A DNA stretch of 64,000 nucleotides from Diplosphaera chodatii. Lineage: Eukaryota; Chlorophyta; Trebouxiophyceae; Prasiolales; Stichococcaceae. The notes beneath the pieces were generated by a model that saw only the letters and a list, made by a program, of their open reading frames with translations, did no database searches and was not told where the DNA came from. This document shows, piece by piece, positions 20,201 to 29,897 of the stretch. The translations under genes and the position numbers were made by a program. The stretch lies in NCBI GenBank assembly GCA_032358165.1, contig JAALGY010000028.1:1351964-1415963 (forward strand), written 5' to 3'. Within the stretch, counting starts at the first letter, position 1, and every line of letters begins with the position of its first letter.

Positions 20201-20663
20201 GTGCGTTCAGGTCTCCAACAACAAACACATGCCCCATGCGGCAGGTGGCGCTCACCTCCTCACGTAACGCCTCCCAGACCGCAGGGCCTTTGCCATCAAA
20301 TGATGGGCTGCCCTCTGGTGGAATGTAACATGCGAACATGTACGCATCCTCCTCCTGGCCAATGGCTTTGTCAAACCTCAAAACAGCGTAGCAGTTCTGG
20401 GGTCCAGTCGATAAGTGTGTTACCATTGGTGCCAGCTTGTCGGCGACGTAGACAGCGATGCCGCCACGTGCGCCGCCACGCTGCTGACGCCGGCTGCGCG
20501 GCAGGTGCAGGACGGACGTGAAGCCGTCCAGCTCCGGCGCATCGCTCCCCTCACGCGCCCACGTCTCGCTGAATGCCAGTACATCGAAGTCAGCCGCCTT
20601 GATGACCTGCGAAAGAGCAGATGCATCTCTGGACAGCCAGCCCTGGACGTTCAGGCTCAGCAC
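17205..20663 (-). CDS. LINE ORF2: APE endonuclease, reverse transcriptase, CCHC knuckle
   Basis: An intact 1152-codon frame, the enzyme for target-primed reverse transcription. The APE-type endonuclease (residues ~1-270) keeps N5, E33, Y113, D151 and N153 (GDLNAR), D240 (IDY) and S263-D264-H265. A glutamine-rich linker follows (about 281-305), then reverse transcriptase (about 545-830) with FVDFKKAYD (D648), GVKQGCPLSP (704-713) and YADD (D751, D752). The C-terminus has C1079-x2-C1082-x9-H1092-x4-C1097, typical of L1-type ORF2. No inactivating change is visible. Upstream, the frame is open for only 19 codons and then meets the ORF1 stop UAG in the same frame. There is no ATG in that stretch, the first codon given here is GTG, and the endonuclease domain starts at once. 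Translation therefore probably depends on UAG readthrough, reinitiation or a non-AUG start. Confidence 0.92.
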   Translation of the reverse strand: MLSLNVQGWLSRDASALSQVIKAADFDVLAFSETWAREGSDAPELDGFTSVLHLPRSRRQQRGGARGGIAVYVADKLAPMVTHLSTGPQNCYAVLRFDKAIGQEEDAYMFACYIPPEGSPSFDGKGPAVWEALREEVSATCRMGHVFVVGDLNARTSTCPDFPGSVDHPVTEEFLPSTAPPVQSQRHSRDSRERPNKWGRALLDMCVETSLRIANGRVPGDEGGQVTFVSHSQVGSSLIDYVLASADAFPLIQSLTVLPAPESDHAALHLLIKRTTAAQQPLPRRQRRRHQQQQPQQPTTQQPLRLSAAQLGVWQQRLQQLDAAAQLVDIATAADAAQVPDDMHAVGLQFDQFIETTQAEVAATAPAAKGRGRDRNAVPRWWDAELARGRRAARQAARRDPQSAAARALRQQYQHLLRRTQRQWTRSQALSLTEMARSTDSKKFWQKFKPAKKRSCPIADDVMLESFRKLLDAPTLPSSTAGTSGSGAAPPFADGSELNSPFTAGAVQEAIGALRGGKATVGLLKLDALSVAAAQLAPCLACIFNSCQRVAALPRSWALCGITPIHKGGDTSDPGNYRGIAVGSLLAKLYACMLNEKLMRWTEQHQLRARGQAGFRKDHRTTDQTFVVRTLIEKAKADKQPLYSCFVDFKKAYDTVPRDLLWEKLQRIGVHGEFLRGVQALYADVPMALQFEGGMSDTFQSTLGVKQGCPLSPTLFGIYIDDFQAELEAAGGDLDLPTLCGVQAPALFYADDLDLVSTSVRGLQAQLDLLESYCKRWRLTVNVKKTKVVVYAAQAAAPPVLTYMHAPIEVLDSFTYLGVDISTRSSFAAASIGRAASAQRAALALQHRCHDLSLHDPALQLHLFDALVRPVMLYGVETWGPGALCGTGMDTCELVHRKFLRSVLGVRTGTPNVAVLGELGRFPVAHTATLAICRFWNRLVAIPDTRLTKQAFLENCALATRPGRSTSSSACWAAQVCSFLHFMSPIVDGVPQRIDTSVVTAHLQRRTFDAVNGSDLRKVREWLGVRGPVNSDNYQMAGYLQAVASKTGRRRLAQFRMGSHMLGVETGRWQRLPRAERLCQRCNCGVVDDEAHMVWGCPALVDQRVQHSELFEDSNITSVADFMQQDAGQLAAFLRGCHDQCAELEGCASNRD

Positions 20664-20720
20664 AGACAGGGCGCTGTTAGGGGACCGGATTGCGCCGGGC
20701 GCAGCCCGGCCCCAGCACCC

Positions 20721-21953
20721 CTAGCAGACATGGTTGGAGGTGGGTTTGGGTGTGGCTGGCGCCTTTGCTGGAGAGGGTTGTGTGCCCTCAGCCAGTGTGG
20801 GGCCACCAGGTGATGTGTGAGAAGTGGGCTCAACAGGCAGCACAGCAAAGCGTGATGCAATGCCAAGGGGAGCAGCAGCAGGGTGAGGGCCAAGAGCGCT
20901 TGGCCGCCGCTGCCGGCGCGGCGCGAGGTGCTGCTGTGCAAATTGCACAGCATCCGCGGCTGCGCGGCGTGCATTCGCCACTGGAGCTGCATCTTGGGCT
21001 GCCTGGTGTTGACTCCTGCGCAGCTGTGCCGCTGCGTCACGACGCTGCGGTGCCACGCTCTCAAAGATAGACACTCCGCAAGTGCGGGGAAGGCGCGCTT
21101 TCGCGCTGCACATCCTGCGCACAAACACAGCATCATCGATGCTGACAACAGCCAGGCCGGTCTTCTGCTTGCTGACACGCATGACAGTGACATGCTGTGC
21201 AGCATCTTGTAAGCAAAGCTTGCTGGTGCAGAAACCCTGTACTGCCGCTGCGGCAGCATCGCTGCTGCTGCCTGCTGCAAAATCCAGGCCGCTGAAAACC
21301 CACGTTGCTGACCCAGAGCTGCTGCTGCGCGCTGGAAGCCGCGGCTGCTGTTTTGGGTCAATGCTGGGCCGGCTGGTTGCTGCTGGCTGCTGTGGCAATG
21401 TTGCTGCTGGTGCCGTTGCTGGTGTTGCAGGCTGGCTGCTGGGAGCTGCTGGCGCGGTCGCTGCATGCTGCTCTGGGGCTGCATGCGTGGCCGGTGCCGT
21501 CTGCTGCTCCGGGCTGTTGCTGTTGAGCTGTGGCTGCTGCACATGTATCACAAGCTTGACTGACTGGCATTGCTGCTGCAGTGCCGCTTGCCGATATGTT
21601 GCTGCCTCGAGCTTCGACTGCTTCAGCTCGGCCTCAAGAGCCGCAATCCTGTGCAAGTATGGCGCAATGGCTGCGTTAGACGAGGGCTGTGGGACTGCAC
21701 AGCCTGCACTGGAATCACCCTGGGCAGTCTGGGCAGTCACGTGATCCTGGTCAGCACCAACTGCAGTTGCATGCACGCATGCGTGTCCATGCAGGGGGGC
21801 CCTTGGTGGCCGCTGCTGAGCAGCAGGCTCTGTATAGGCCTCGCTGATGGGTGCCGCAGTAAGCGTGCAGGACTGCTGCGTCAAATCGGCGCTGGAGTCC
21901 GACACCGAAAACTCTGCAAGTGCAGCGTCCGCAATGCCGTCCATCGGCTCCAT
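20721..21953 (-). CDS. LINE ORF1: coiled-coil and RRM-like RNA-binding protein
   Basis: The first ATG inside the element (21951-21953) gives 410 residues ending in a UAG at 20721-20723. The open frame continues upstream into the neighbouring LINE e fragment, but that part is a junction artefact. A short heptad-like helix (about residues 96-128, IAALEAELKQSKLEAA) suggests a coiled coil. A long Q/P/A-rich linker follows (about 137-210). Next comes a globular block (about 217-302, starting TWVFSGLDF) that looks like the RRM-like domain of L1-type ORF1 proteins. The C-terminus is basic then proline-rich, and no CCHC knuckle is seen. The presumed role is binding LINE RNA as a chaperone in the ribonucleoprotein. 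It is the only ORF1 in the window. The assignment rests on position and architecture and not on a clear motif. Confidence 0.7.
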   Translation of the reverse strand: MEPMDGIADAALAEFSVSDSSADLTQQSCTLTAAPISEAYTEPAAQQRPPRAPLHGHACVHATAVGADQDHVTAQTAQGDSSAGCAVPQPSSNAAIAPYLHRIAALEAELKQSKLEAATYRQAALQQQCQSVKLVIHVQQPQLNSNSPEQQTAPATHAAPEQHAATAPAAPSSQPATPATAPAATLPQQPAATSRPSIDPKQQPRLPARSSSSGSATWVFSGLDFAAGSSSDAAAAAVQGFCTSKLCLQDAAQHVTVMRVSKQKTGLAVVSIDDAVFVRRMCSAKARLPRTCGVSIFESVAPQRRDAAAQLRRSQHQAAQDAAPVANARRAAADAVQFAQQHLAPRRQRRPSALGPHPAAAPLGIASRFAVLPVEPTSHTSPGGPTLAEGTQPSPAKAPATPKPTSNHVC

Positions 21954-22020
21954 AACGGCGTGTATCTGGCGACGAACTGTTTCTGCGTTGGCACCCCTGC
22001 GAACAGATACGTTTCTGCGT

Positions 22021-22355
22021 TGGCCAGAGCACAGTTCTCCAGGAACGCCTGCTTGGTGAGGCGGGTGTCCGGAAGGGCGAGTTGAGCTCGCTCCCGTCGG
22101 CAAAAGGTGGCGCAGCACCACCACCCGAGGTACCTGCAGTGCTTGATGGAAGTGTGGGGGCATCCAGTAGTTTACGGAAGGGACTCGAGCATCACATCAT
22201 CTGCTATGGGACAGGACCGCTTCTTAGCAGGTTTGAACTTCTGCCAGAACTTTTTGGAGTTGGTAGAGCGAGCCATTTCAGTGAGAGAAAGAGCCTGACT
22301 GCGGGTCCACTGGCGCTGTGTGCGGCGTAGCAGGTGCTGGTACTGCTGGCGTAGT
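22021..22355 (-). pseudogene. Unit U1: end of LINE e and H 5' part
   Basis: 22021-22072 is the 5' end of LINE e, after the near-complete LINE. 22073-22355 is H residues ~409-501, the same as 11887-12169. It ends at the tail of the next LINE. Confidence 0.8.
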
Positions 22356-23886
22356 CATTGACATTGACATTGATTACATACTGGTGGTGGGCCATTTTGG
22401 CCTAGCCACAGGCTCTGGCGGAAAAACCCAGAGCAACATGCACAACGAGTCGTGTACGAAACCGTTCACTCCCCGCTGATAGAGTGGTTCCACTCAATCC
22501 CGGTTGGATGCACACCCCTCCAACTCTGCACATTGATTGTGACAACCCCGCAAAAAGGCTGCCAGTTGCCCGGCATCCTGCTGCATAAAGCCTGCCACTG
22601 ATGTGATGTTGCTGTCCTCAAACAGCTCCGAATGCTGCACCCTCTGATCCACTAGGGCTGGACACCCCCAGACCATATGCGCCTCATCATCCACCACGCC
22701 GCAGCTACACCGCTGACACAGCCGCTCTGCCCGCGGCAGCCGCTGCCACCTCCCTGTTTCCACCCCCAGCATGTGACTGCCCATGCGAAACTGTGCTAAC
22801 CGCCGACGACCGGTCTTGGAGGCGACTGCCTGCAAGTAGCCGGCCATCTGGTAGTTGTCACTGTTCACAGGGCCCCTGACTCCCAGCCACTCACGCACTT
22901 TGCGCAAGTCGCTGCCATTCACAGCATCGAAGGTGCGGCGCTGCAGGTGTGCAGTGACAACAGATGTGTCAATGCGCTGCGGCACGCCGTCAACGATGGG
23001 TGACATGAAGTGCAGGAACGAACACACCTGGGCAGCCCAGCATGCTGAGCTGCTGGTGCTGCGCCCCGGCCGGCTGGCCAGAGCACAGTTCTCCAGGAAT
23101 GCCTGCTTGGTGAGGCGGGTGTCCGGCATTGCGACCAGCCGGTTCCAGAACCGGCAGATGGCCAGCGTTGCCGTGTGCGCCACTGGGAACCGCCCAAGCT
23201 CCCCCAACACCGCCACGTTGGGAGTGCCTGTGCGCACGCCAAGAACAGACCGAAGGAACTTCCGATGGACAAGCTCACAAGTATCCATGCCAGTACCACA
23301 TAACGCCCCAGGTCCCCATGTTTCAACACCATATAGCATAACAGGACGCACTAGTGCATCAAACAAATGCAGCTGCAATGCTGGGTCATGCAGGCTCAGG
23401 TCACGGCAACGATGCTGCAATGCAAGTGCGGCGCGCTGGGCGGAGGCCGCTCTGCCGATGCTAGCGGCAGCAAAAGAACTACGAGTAGAGATATCAACCC
23501 CCAGATAGGTAAACGAGTCCAGCACTTCGATGGGAGCATGCATGTAGGTGAGAAGCGGTGGTGCAGCAGCCTGGGCTGCATACACCACGACCTTTGTCTT
23601 CTTCACGTTGACGGTGAGGCGCCAGCGCTTGCAGTACGACTCCAGCAGGTCGAGCTGCGCCTGCAGGCCGCGTACGGACGTGGACACCAGGTCCAGGTCA
23701 TCTGCATAGAAGAGGGCAGGTGCCTGCACACCACACAGGGTGGGCAGGTCCAGGTCCCCGCCGGCGGCCTCCAGCTCCGCTTGGAAATCGTCAATGTAAA
23801 TCCCGAAAAGGGTTGGAGATAGTGACACCCCTGCTTAACACCCAAAGTGCTCTGGAATGTATCGGACAATCCCCCCTCAAACTGCA
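22356..23886 (-). pseudogene. Unit U2: chimeric f/H LINE
   Basis: A single LINE with the 3'UTR and end of f (CTGATAGAG, CHNQ, AGFMQQ) and the rest of H (CALASRPG, NSDNYQM, YADD). Diagnostic bases switch from f-type to H-type between about 22706 and 22757, so the f-H boundary was deleted by recombination between the two LINEs. The ORF2 frame covers residues ~690-1152. A one-base deletion near 23824 (AGTGACACC instead of AGTGGACACC) shifts the frame before the GVKQGCP motif. Confidence 0.85.
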
Positions 23887-24660
23887 CATTGACATTGACA
23901 TTGATTACATACTGGTGGTGGGCCATTTTGGCCTAGCCACAGGCTCTGGCGGAAAAACCCAGAGCAACATGCACAACGAGTCGTGTACGAAACCGTTCAC
24001 TCCCCGCTGACAGAATGGTTCCACTCAATCCCGGTTGGATGCACACCCCTCCAACTCTGCACATTGATTGTGACAACCCCGCAAAAAGGCTGCCAGTTGC
24101 CCGGCATCCTGCTGCATAAAGCCTGCCACTGATGTGATGTTGCTGTCCTCAAACAGCTCCGAATGCTGCACCCTCTGATCCACTAGGGCTGGACACCCCC
24201 AGACCATATGCGCCTCATCATCCACCACGCCGCAGCTACACCGCTGACACAGCCGCTCTGCCCGCGGCAGCCGCTGCCACCTCCCTGTCTCCACCCCCAG
24301 CATGTGACTGCCCATGCGAAACTGTGCTAACCGCCGACGACCGGTCTTGGAGGCGACTGCCTGCAAGTAGCCGGCCAACTGGTAGTTGTCACCGTTCACA
24401 GGGCCCCTGACTCCCAGCCACTCACGCACTTTGCGCAAGTCGCTGCCATTCACAGCATCGAAGGTGCGGCGTTGCAGGTGTGCAGTGACAACAGATGTGT
24501 CAATGCGCTGCGGCACGCCGTCAACGATGGGTGACATGAAGTGCAGGAACGAACACACCTGGGCAGCCCAGCATGCTGAGCTGCTGGTGCTGCGCCCCGG
24601 CCGGCTGGCCAGAGCACAGTTCTCCAGGAATGCCTGCTTGGTGAGGCGGGTGTCCGGCAT
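23887..24660 (-). pseudogene. Unit U2: LINE a
   Basis: Equivalent to 9158-9931, uninterrupted; coding part 24025-24660. Confidence 0.85.
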
Positions 24661-24664
24661 GCAC

Positions 24665-25107
24665 TGCCATTGGCACATCAGCATACAGTGCCTGCACACC
24701 CCTCAGAAACTCCCCATGCACCCCAATCCGCTGCAGCTTCTCCCAAAGCAAATCACGAGGTACAGTATCGTATGCCTTCTTGAAATCGACAAAGCAAGAG
24801 TACAGAGGCTGCTTATCTGCCTTGGCCTTCTCGATGAGGGTGCGAACGACGAAGGTTTGATCGGTGGTGCGGTGGTCCTTGCGGAAGCCCGCCTGTCCGC
24901 GTGCGCGCAGCTGGTGCTGCTCGGTCCACCTCATGAGCTTTTCGTTAAGCATGCAAGCATATAGTTTTGCCAACAGAGACCCAACAGCAATGCCACGGTA
25001 ATTACCCGGATCAGATGTGTCGCCCCCCTTATGAATTGGCGTGATGCCGCACAATGCCCAGCTCCTTGGCAGCGCTGCAACTCGTTGACACGAGTTAAAA
25101 ATACATG
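24665..25107 (-). pseudogene. Unit U2: H RT fingers/palm (b)
   Basis: Residues ~542-687 with FVDFKKAYD. H then continues at 25641-25769 beyond the SINE. Confidence 0.85.
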
Positions 25108-25640
25108 GAATGGAAAGCGGTAAGGGAAGTTGCAAATAGCGATGGAAAAGAGAACCTTTGACCGGAAGGATGTTTGTGTATTGCGTTTTATCAACGACTT
25201 ATATACACAAACAATGGAGGGCAGATTGCCGAGGCAACCACTTGCATAGGGTGGCATTTTTTGACATTGACATTGATTACATACTGGTGGTGGGCCATTT
25301 TGGCCTAGCCACAGGCTCTGGCGGGAAAAACCCAGAGCAACATGCACAACGAGTCGTGTACGAAACCGTGCACTCCCCGCTGACAGAATGGTTCCACTCA
25401 ATCCCGGTTGGATGCACACCCCTCCAACTCTGCACATTGATCATGACAACCCCGCAAAAAGGCTGCCAGTTGCCCGGCATCCTGCTGCATGAAGTCCGCC
25501 ACTGATGTGATGTTGCTGTCCTCAAACAGCTCCGGTGGGTTGGTCCCGCACGGAACTAGACCCGAAACTTCCGCCACCGTCAGGGATCGAACCGAGTCCT
25601 TCACGATGTCCAATGAATGGAAAGCGGTAAGGGAAGTTGC
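25108..25640 (-). mobile_element. Unit U2: SINE split by LINE c
   Basis: SINE parts at 25108-25254 and 25534-25640; LINE c at 25255-25533. Confidence 0.8.
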
Positions 25641-25769
25641 AAATACATGCAAGACAGGGTGCAAGCTGCGCCGCTGCAACAGATAAAGCATCCAATTTGA
25701 GCAACCCCACCGTCGCTTTGCCTCCGCGCAGGGCTCCTATAGCCTCTTGCACGGCGCCGGCTGTGAAGG

Positions 25770-26615
25770 ACAAAAAAAAAAACATCCTTCCGGTCAAAGG
25801 TTCTCTTTTCCATCGCTATTTGCAACTTCCCTTACCGCTTTCCATTCCACATTGACATTGATTACATACTGGTGGTGGGCCATTTTGGCCTAGCCACAGG
25901 CTCTGGCGGGAAAAACCCAGAGCAACATGCACAACGAGTCGTGTACGAAACCGTGCACTCCCCGCTGACAGAATGGTTCCACTCAATCCCGGTTGGATGC
26001 ACACCCCTCCAACTCTGCACATTGATCATGACAACCCCGCAAAAAGGCTGCCAGTTGCCCGGCATCCTGCTGCATGAAGTCCGCCACTGATGTGATGTTG
26101 CTGTCCTCAAACAGCTCCGAATGCTGCACCCTCTGATCTACTAGGGCTGGACACCCCCAGACCATATGCGCCTCATCATCCACCACGCCGCAGCTACACC
26201 GCTGACACAGCCGCTCTGCCCGCGGCAGCCGCTGCCACCTCCCTGTCTCCACCCCCAGCATGTGACTGCCCATGCGAAACTGTGCTAACCGCCGACGACC
26301 GGTCTTGGAGGCGACTGCCTGCAAGTAGCCGGCCAACTGGTAGTTGTCACTGTTCACAGGGCCCCTGACTCCCAGCCACTCATGCACTTTGCGCAAGTCG
26401 CTGCCATTCACAGCATCGAAGGTGCGGCGCTGCAGGTGAGCAGTGACAACAGATGTGTCAATGCGCTGCGGCACGCCGTCAACGATGGGTGACATGAAGT
26501 GCAGGAACGAACACACCTGGGCAGCCCAGCATGCTGAGCTGCTGGTGCTGCGCCCCGGCCGTGTGGCCAGAGCACAGTTCTCCAGGAACGCCTGCTTGGT
26601 GAGGCGGGTGTCCGG
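25770..26615 (-). pseudogene. Unit U2: SINE fragment d and LINE e
   Basis: Fragment d (plus orientation) is at 25770-25849. LINE e is at 25850-26615 with its coding part from 25983. Here e is uninterrupted, showing the state before the near-complete LINE inserted in U1. H residues ~409-501 follow at 26616-26898. Confidence 0.8.
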
Positions 26616-26898
26616 AAGGGCGAGTTGAGCTCGCTCCCGTCGGCAAAAGGTGGCGCAGCACCACCACCCGAGGTACCTGCAGTGCTTGATGGAAGTGTGG
26701 GGGCATCCAGTAGTTTACGGAAGGGACTCGAGCATCACATCATCTGCTATGGGACAGGACCGCTTCTTAGCAGGTTTGAACTTCTGCCAGAACTTTTTGG
26801 AGTTGGTAGAGCGAGCCATTTCAGTGAGAGAAAGAGCCTGACTGCGGGTCCACTGGCGCTGTGTGCGGCGTAGCAGGTGCTGGTACTGCTGGCGTAGT

Positions 26899-27462
26899 CA
26901 TTGACATTGACATTGATTACATACTGGTGGTGGGCCATTTTGGCCTAGCCACAGGCTCTGGCGGAAAAACCCAGAGCAACATGCACAACGAGTCGTGTAC
27001 GAAACCGTTCACTCCCCGCTGATAGAGTGGTTCCACTCAATCCCGGTTGGATGCACACCCCTCCAACTCTGCACATTGATTGTGACAACCCCGCAAAAAG
27101 GCTGCCAGTTGCCCGGCATCCTGCTGCATAAAGCCTGCCACTGATGTGATGTTGCTGTCCTCAAACAGCTCCGAATGCTGCACCCTCTGATCCACTAGGG
27201 CTGGACACCCCCAGACCATATGCGCCTCATCATCCACCACGCCGCAGCTACACCGCTGACACAGCCGCTCTGCCCGCGGCAGCCGCTGCCACCTCCCTGT
27301 CTCCACCCCCAGCATGTGACTGCCCATGCGAAACTGTGCTAACCGCCGACGACCGGTCTTGGAGGCGACTGCCTGCAAGTAGCCGGCCAACTGGTAGTTG
27401 TCACCGTTCACAGGGCCCCTGACTCCCAGCCACTCACGCACTTTGCGCAAGTCGCTGCCATT
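26899..27462 (-). pseudogene. Unit U2: LINE f
   Basis: Coding part 27037-27462, residues ~1012-1152. It carries the CTGATAGAG 3'UTR marker and abuts the tail of the U3 H copy. Confidence 0.85.
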
Positions 27463-28988
27463 CATTGACATTGATTACATACTGGTGGTGGGCCATTTTG
27501 GCCTAGCCACAGGCTCTGGCGGAAAAACCCAGAGCAACATGCACAACGAGTCGTGTACGAAACCGTTCACTCCCCGCTGACAGAATGGTTCCAATCAATC
27601 CCGGTTGGATGCACACCCCTCCAACTCTGCACATTGATCATGACAACCCCGCAAAAAGGCTGCCAGTTGCCCGGCATCCTGCTGCATAAAGTCCGCCACT
27701 GATGTGATGTTGCTGTCCTCAAACAGCTCCGAATGCTGCACCCTCTGATCTACTAGGGCTGGACACCCCCAGACCATATGCGCCTCATCATCCACCACGC
27801 CGCAGTTACACCGCTGACACAGCCGCTCTGCCCGCGGCAGCCGCTGCCACCTCCCTGTTTCCACCCCCAGCATGTGACTGCCCATGCGAAACTGTGCTAA
27901 CCGCCGACGACCGGTCTTGGAGGCGACTGCCTGCAAGTAGCCGGCCATCTGGTAGTTGTCACTGTTCACAGGGCCCCTGACTCCCAGCCACTCACGCACT
28001 TTGCGCAAGTCGCTGCCATTCACAGCATCGAAGGTGCGGCGCTGCAGGTGTGCAGTGACAACAGATGTGTCAATGCGCTGCGGCACGCCGTCAACGATGG
28101 GTGACATGAAGTGCAGGAACGAACACACCTGGGCAGCCCAGCATGCTGAGCTGCTGGTGCTGCGCCCCGGCCGGCTGGCCAGAGCACAGTTCTCCAGGAA
28201 TGCCTGCTTGGTGAGGCGGGTGTCCGGCATTGCGACCAGCCGGTTCCAGAACCGGCAGATGGCCAGCGTTGCCGTGTGCGCCACTGGGAACCGCCCAAGC
28301 TCCCCCAACACCGCCACGTTGGGAGTGCCTGTGCGCACGCCAAGAACAGACCGAAGGAACTTCCGATGGACAAGCTCACAAGTATCCATGCCAGTACCAC
28401 ATAACGCCCCAGGTCCCCATGTTTCAACACCATATAGCATAACAGGACGCACTAGTGCATCAAACAAATGCAGCTGCAATGCTGGGTCATGCAGGCTCAG
28501 GTCACGGCAACGATGCTGCAATGCAAGTGCGGCGCGCTGGGCGGAGGCCGCTCTGCCGATGCTAGCGGCAGCAAAAGAACTACGAGTAGAGATATCAACC
28601 CCCAGATAGGTAAACGAGTCCAGCACTTCGATGGGAGCATGCATGTAGGTGAGAAGCGGTGGTGCAGCAGCCTGGGCTGCATACACCACGACCTTTGTCT
28701 TCTTCACGTTGACGGTGAGGCGCCAGCGCTTGCAGTACGACTCCAGCAGGTCGAGCTGCGCCTGCAGGCCGCGTACGGACGTGGACACCAGGTCCAGGTC
28801 ATCTGCATAGAAGAGGGCAGGTGCCTGCACACCACACAGGGTGGGCAGGTCCAGGTCCCCGCCGGCGGCCTCCAGCTCCGCTTGGAAATCGTCAATGTAA
28901 ATCCCGAAAAGGGTTGGAGATAGTGGACACCCCTGCTTAACACCCAAAGTGCTCTGGAATGTATCGGACAATCCCCCCTCAAACTGCA
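27463..28988 (-). pseudogene. Unit U3: host LINE H, YADD to C-terminus plus 3'UTR
   Basis: Open frame from 27595. By eye it matches the U1 copy in protein sequence, including CALASRPG. It is the last piece of the left 5.1-kb array before the large duplication junction. Confidence 0.9.
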
Positions 28989-29889
28989 CATTGACATTGA
29001 CATTGATTACATACTGGTGGTGGGCCATTTTGGCCTAGCCACAGGCTCTGGCGGAAAAACCCAGAGCAACATGCACAACGAGTCGTGTACGAAACCGTTC
29101 ACTCCCCGCTGACAGAATGGTTCCACTCAATCCCGGTTGGATGCACACCCCTCCAACTCTGCACATTGATTGTGACAACCCCGCAAAAAGGCTGCCAGTT
29201 GCCCGGCATCCTGCTGCATAAAGCCTGCCACTGATGTGATGTTGCTGTCCTCAAACAGCTCCGAATGCTGCACCCTCTGATCCACTAGGGCTGGACACCC
29301 CCAGACCATATGCGCCTCATCATCCACCACGCCGCAGCTACACCGCTGACACAGCCGCTCTGCCCGCGGCAGCCGCTGCCACCTCCCTGTCTCCACCCCC
29401 AGCATGTGACTGCCCATGCGAAACTGTGCTAACCGCCGACGACCGGTCTTGGAGGCGACTGCCTGCAAGTAGCCGGCCAACTGGTAGTTGTCACCGTTCA
29501 CAGGGCCCCTGACTCCCAGCCACTCACGCACTTTGCGCAAGTCGCTGCCATTCACAGCATCGAAGGTGCGGCGTTGCAGGTGTGCAGTGACAACAGATGT
29601 GTCAATGCGCTGCGGCACACCGTCAACGATGGGTGACATGAAGTGCAGGAACGAACACACCTGGGCAGCCCAGCATGCTGAGCTGCTGGTGCTGCGCCCC
29701 AGCCGGGTGGCCAGAGCACAGTTCTCCAGGAATGCCTGCTTGGTGAGGCGGGTGTCCGGCATTGCGACCAGCCGGTTCCAGAACCGGCAGATGGCCAGCG
29801 TTGCCGTGTGCGCCACTGGGAACCGCCCAAGCTCCCCCAACACCGCCACGTTGGGAGTGCCTGTGCGCACGCCAAGAACAGACCGAAGG
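28989..29889 (-). pseudogene. Recombinant LINE at the ~27-kb duplication junction
   Basis: Its 3' half carries LINE a markers (CHNQ, AGFMQQ, GCGTTGCAGG). Its 5' half matches the LINE at 2245-3133 (GCCCCAGCCGGG, truncation at CCTTCGGTC). The switch lies between about 29575 and 29697. Coding part 29127-29889. Confidence 0.85.
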
Positions 29890-29897
29890 TCATTTGT

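Larger units (their letters stand above)
17067..22020 (-). mobile_element. Near-complete LINE retrotransposon (L1/Zepp-like)
   Basis: The only copy with ORF1, endonuclease and the whole of RT. In order on the minus strand it has a short 5' region (21954-22020), ORF1, a single in-frame UAG, ORF2, a 3'UTR and a (TCAATG)n-type tail. It sits inside LINE e of unit U1 and replaces about 147 bp of it, with no clear target duplication. Near the 5' junction a 13-bp motif (GTTTCTGCGTTGG on plus) occurs twice, 32 bp apart. Every other LINE fragment in the window matches a 3' part of this element. It could be the recent active source or a close relative of it. Confidence 0.9.
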
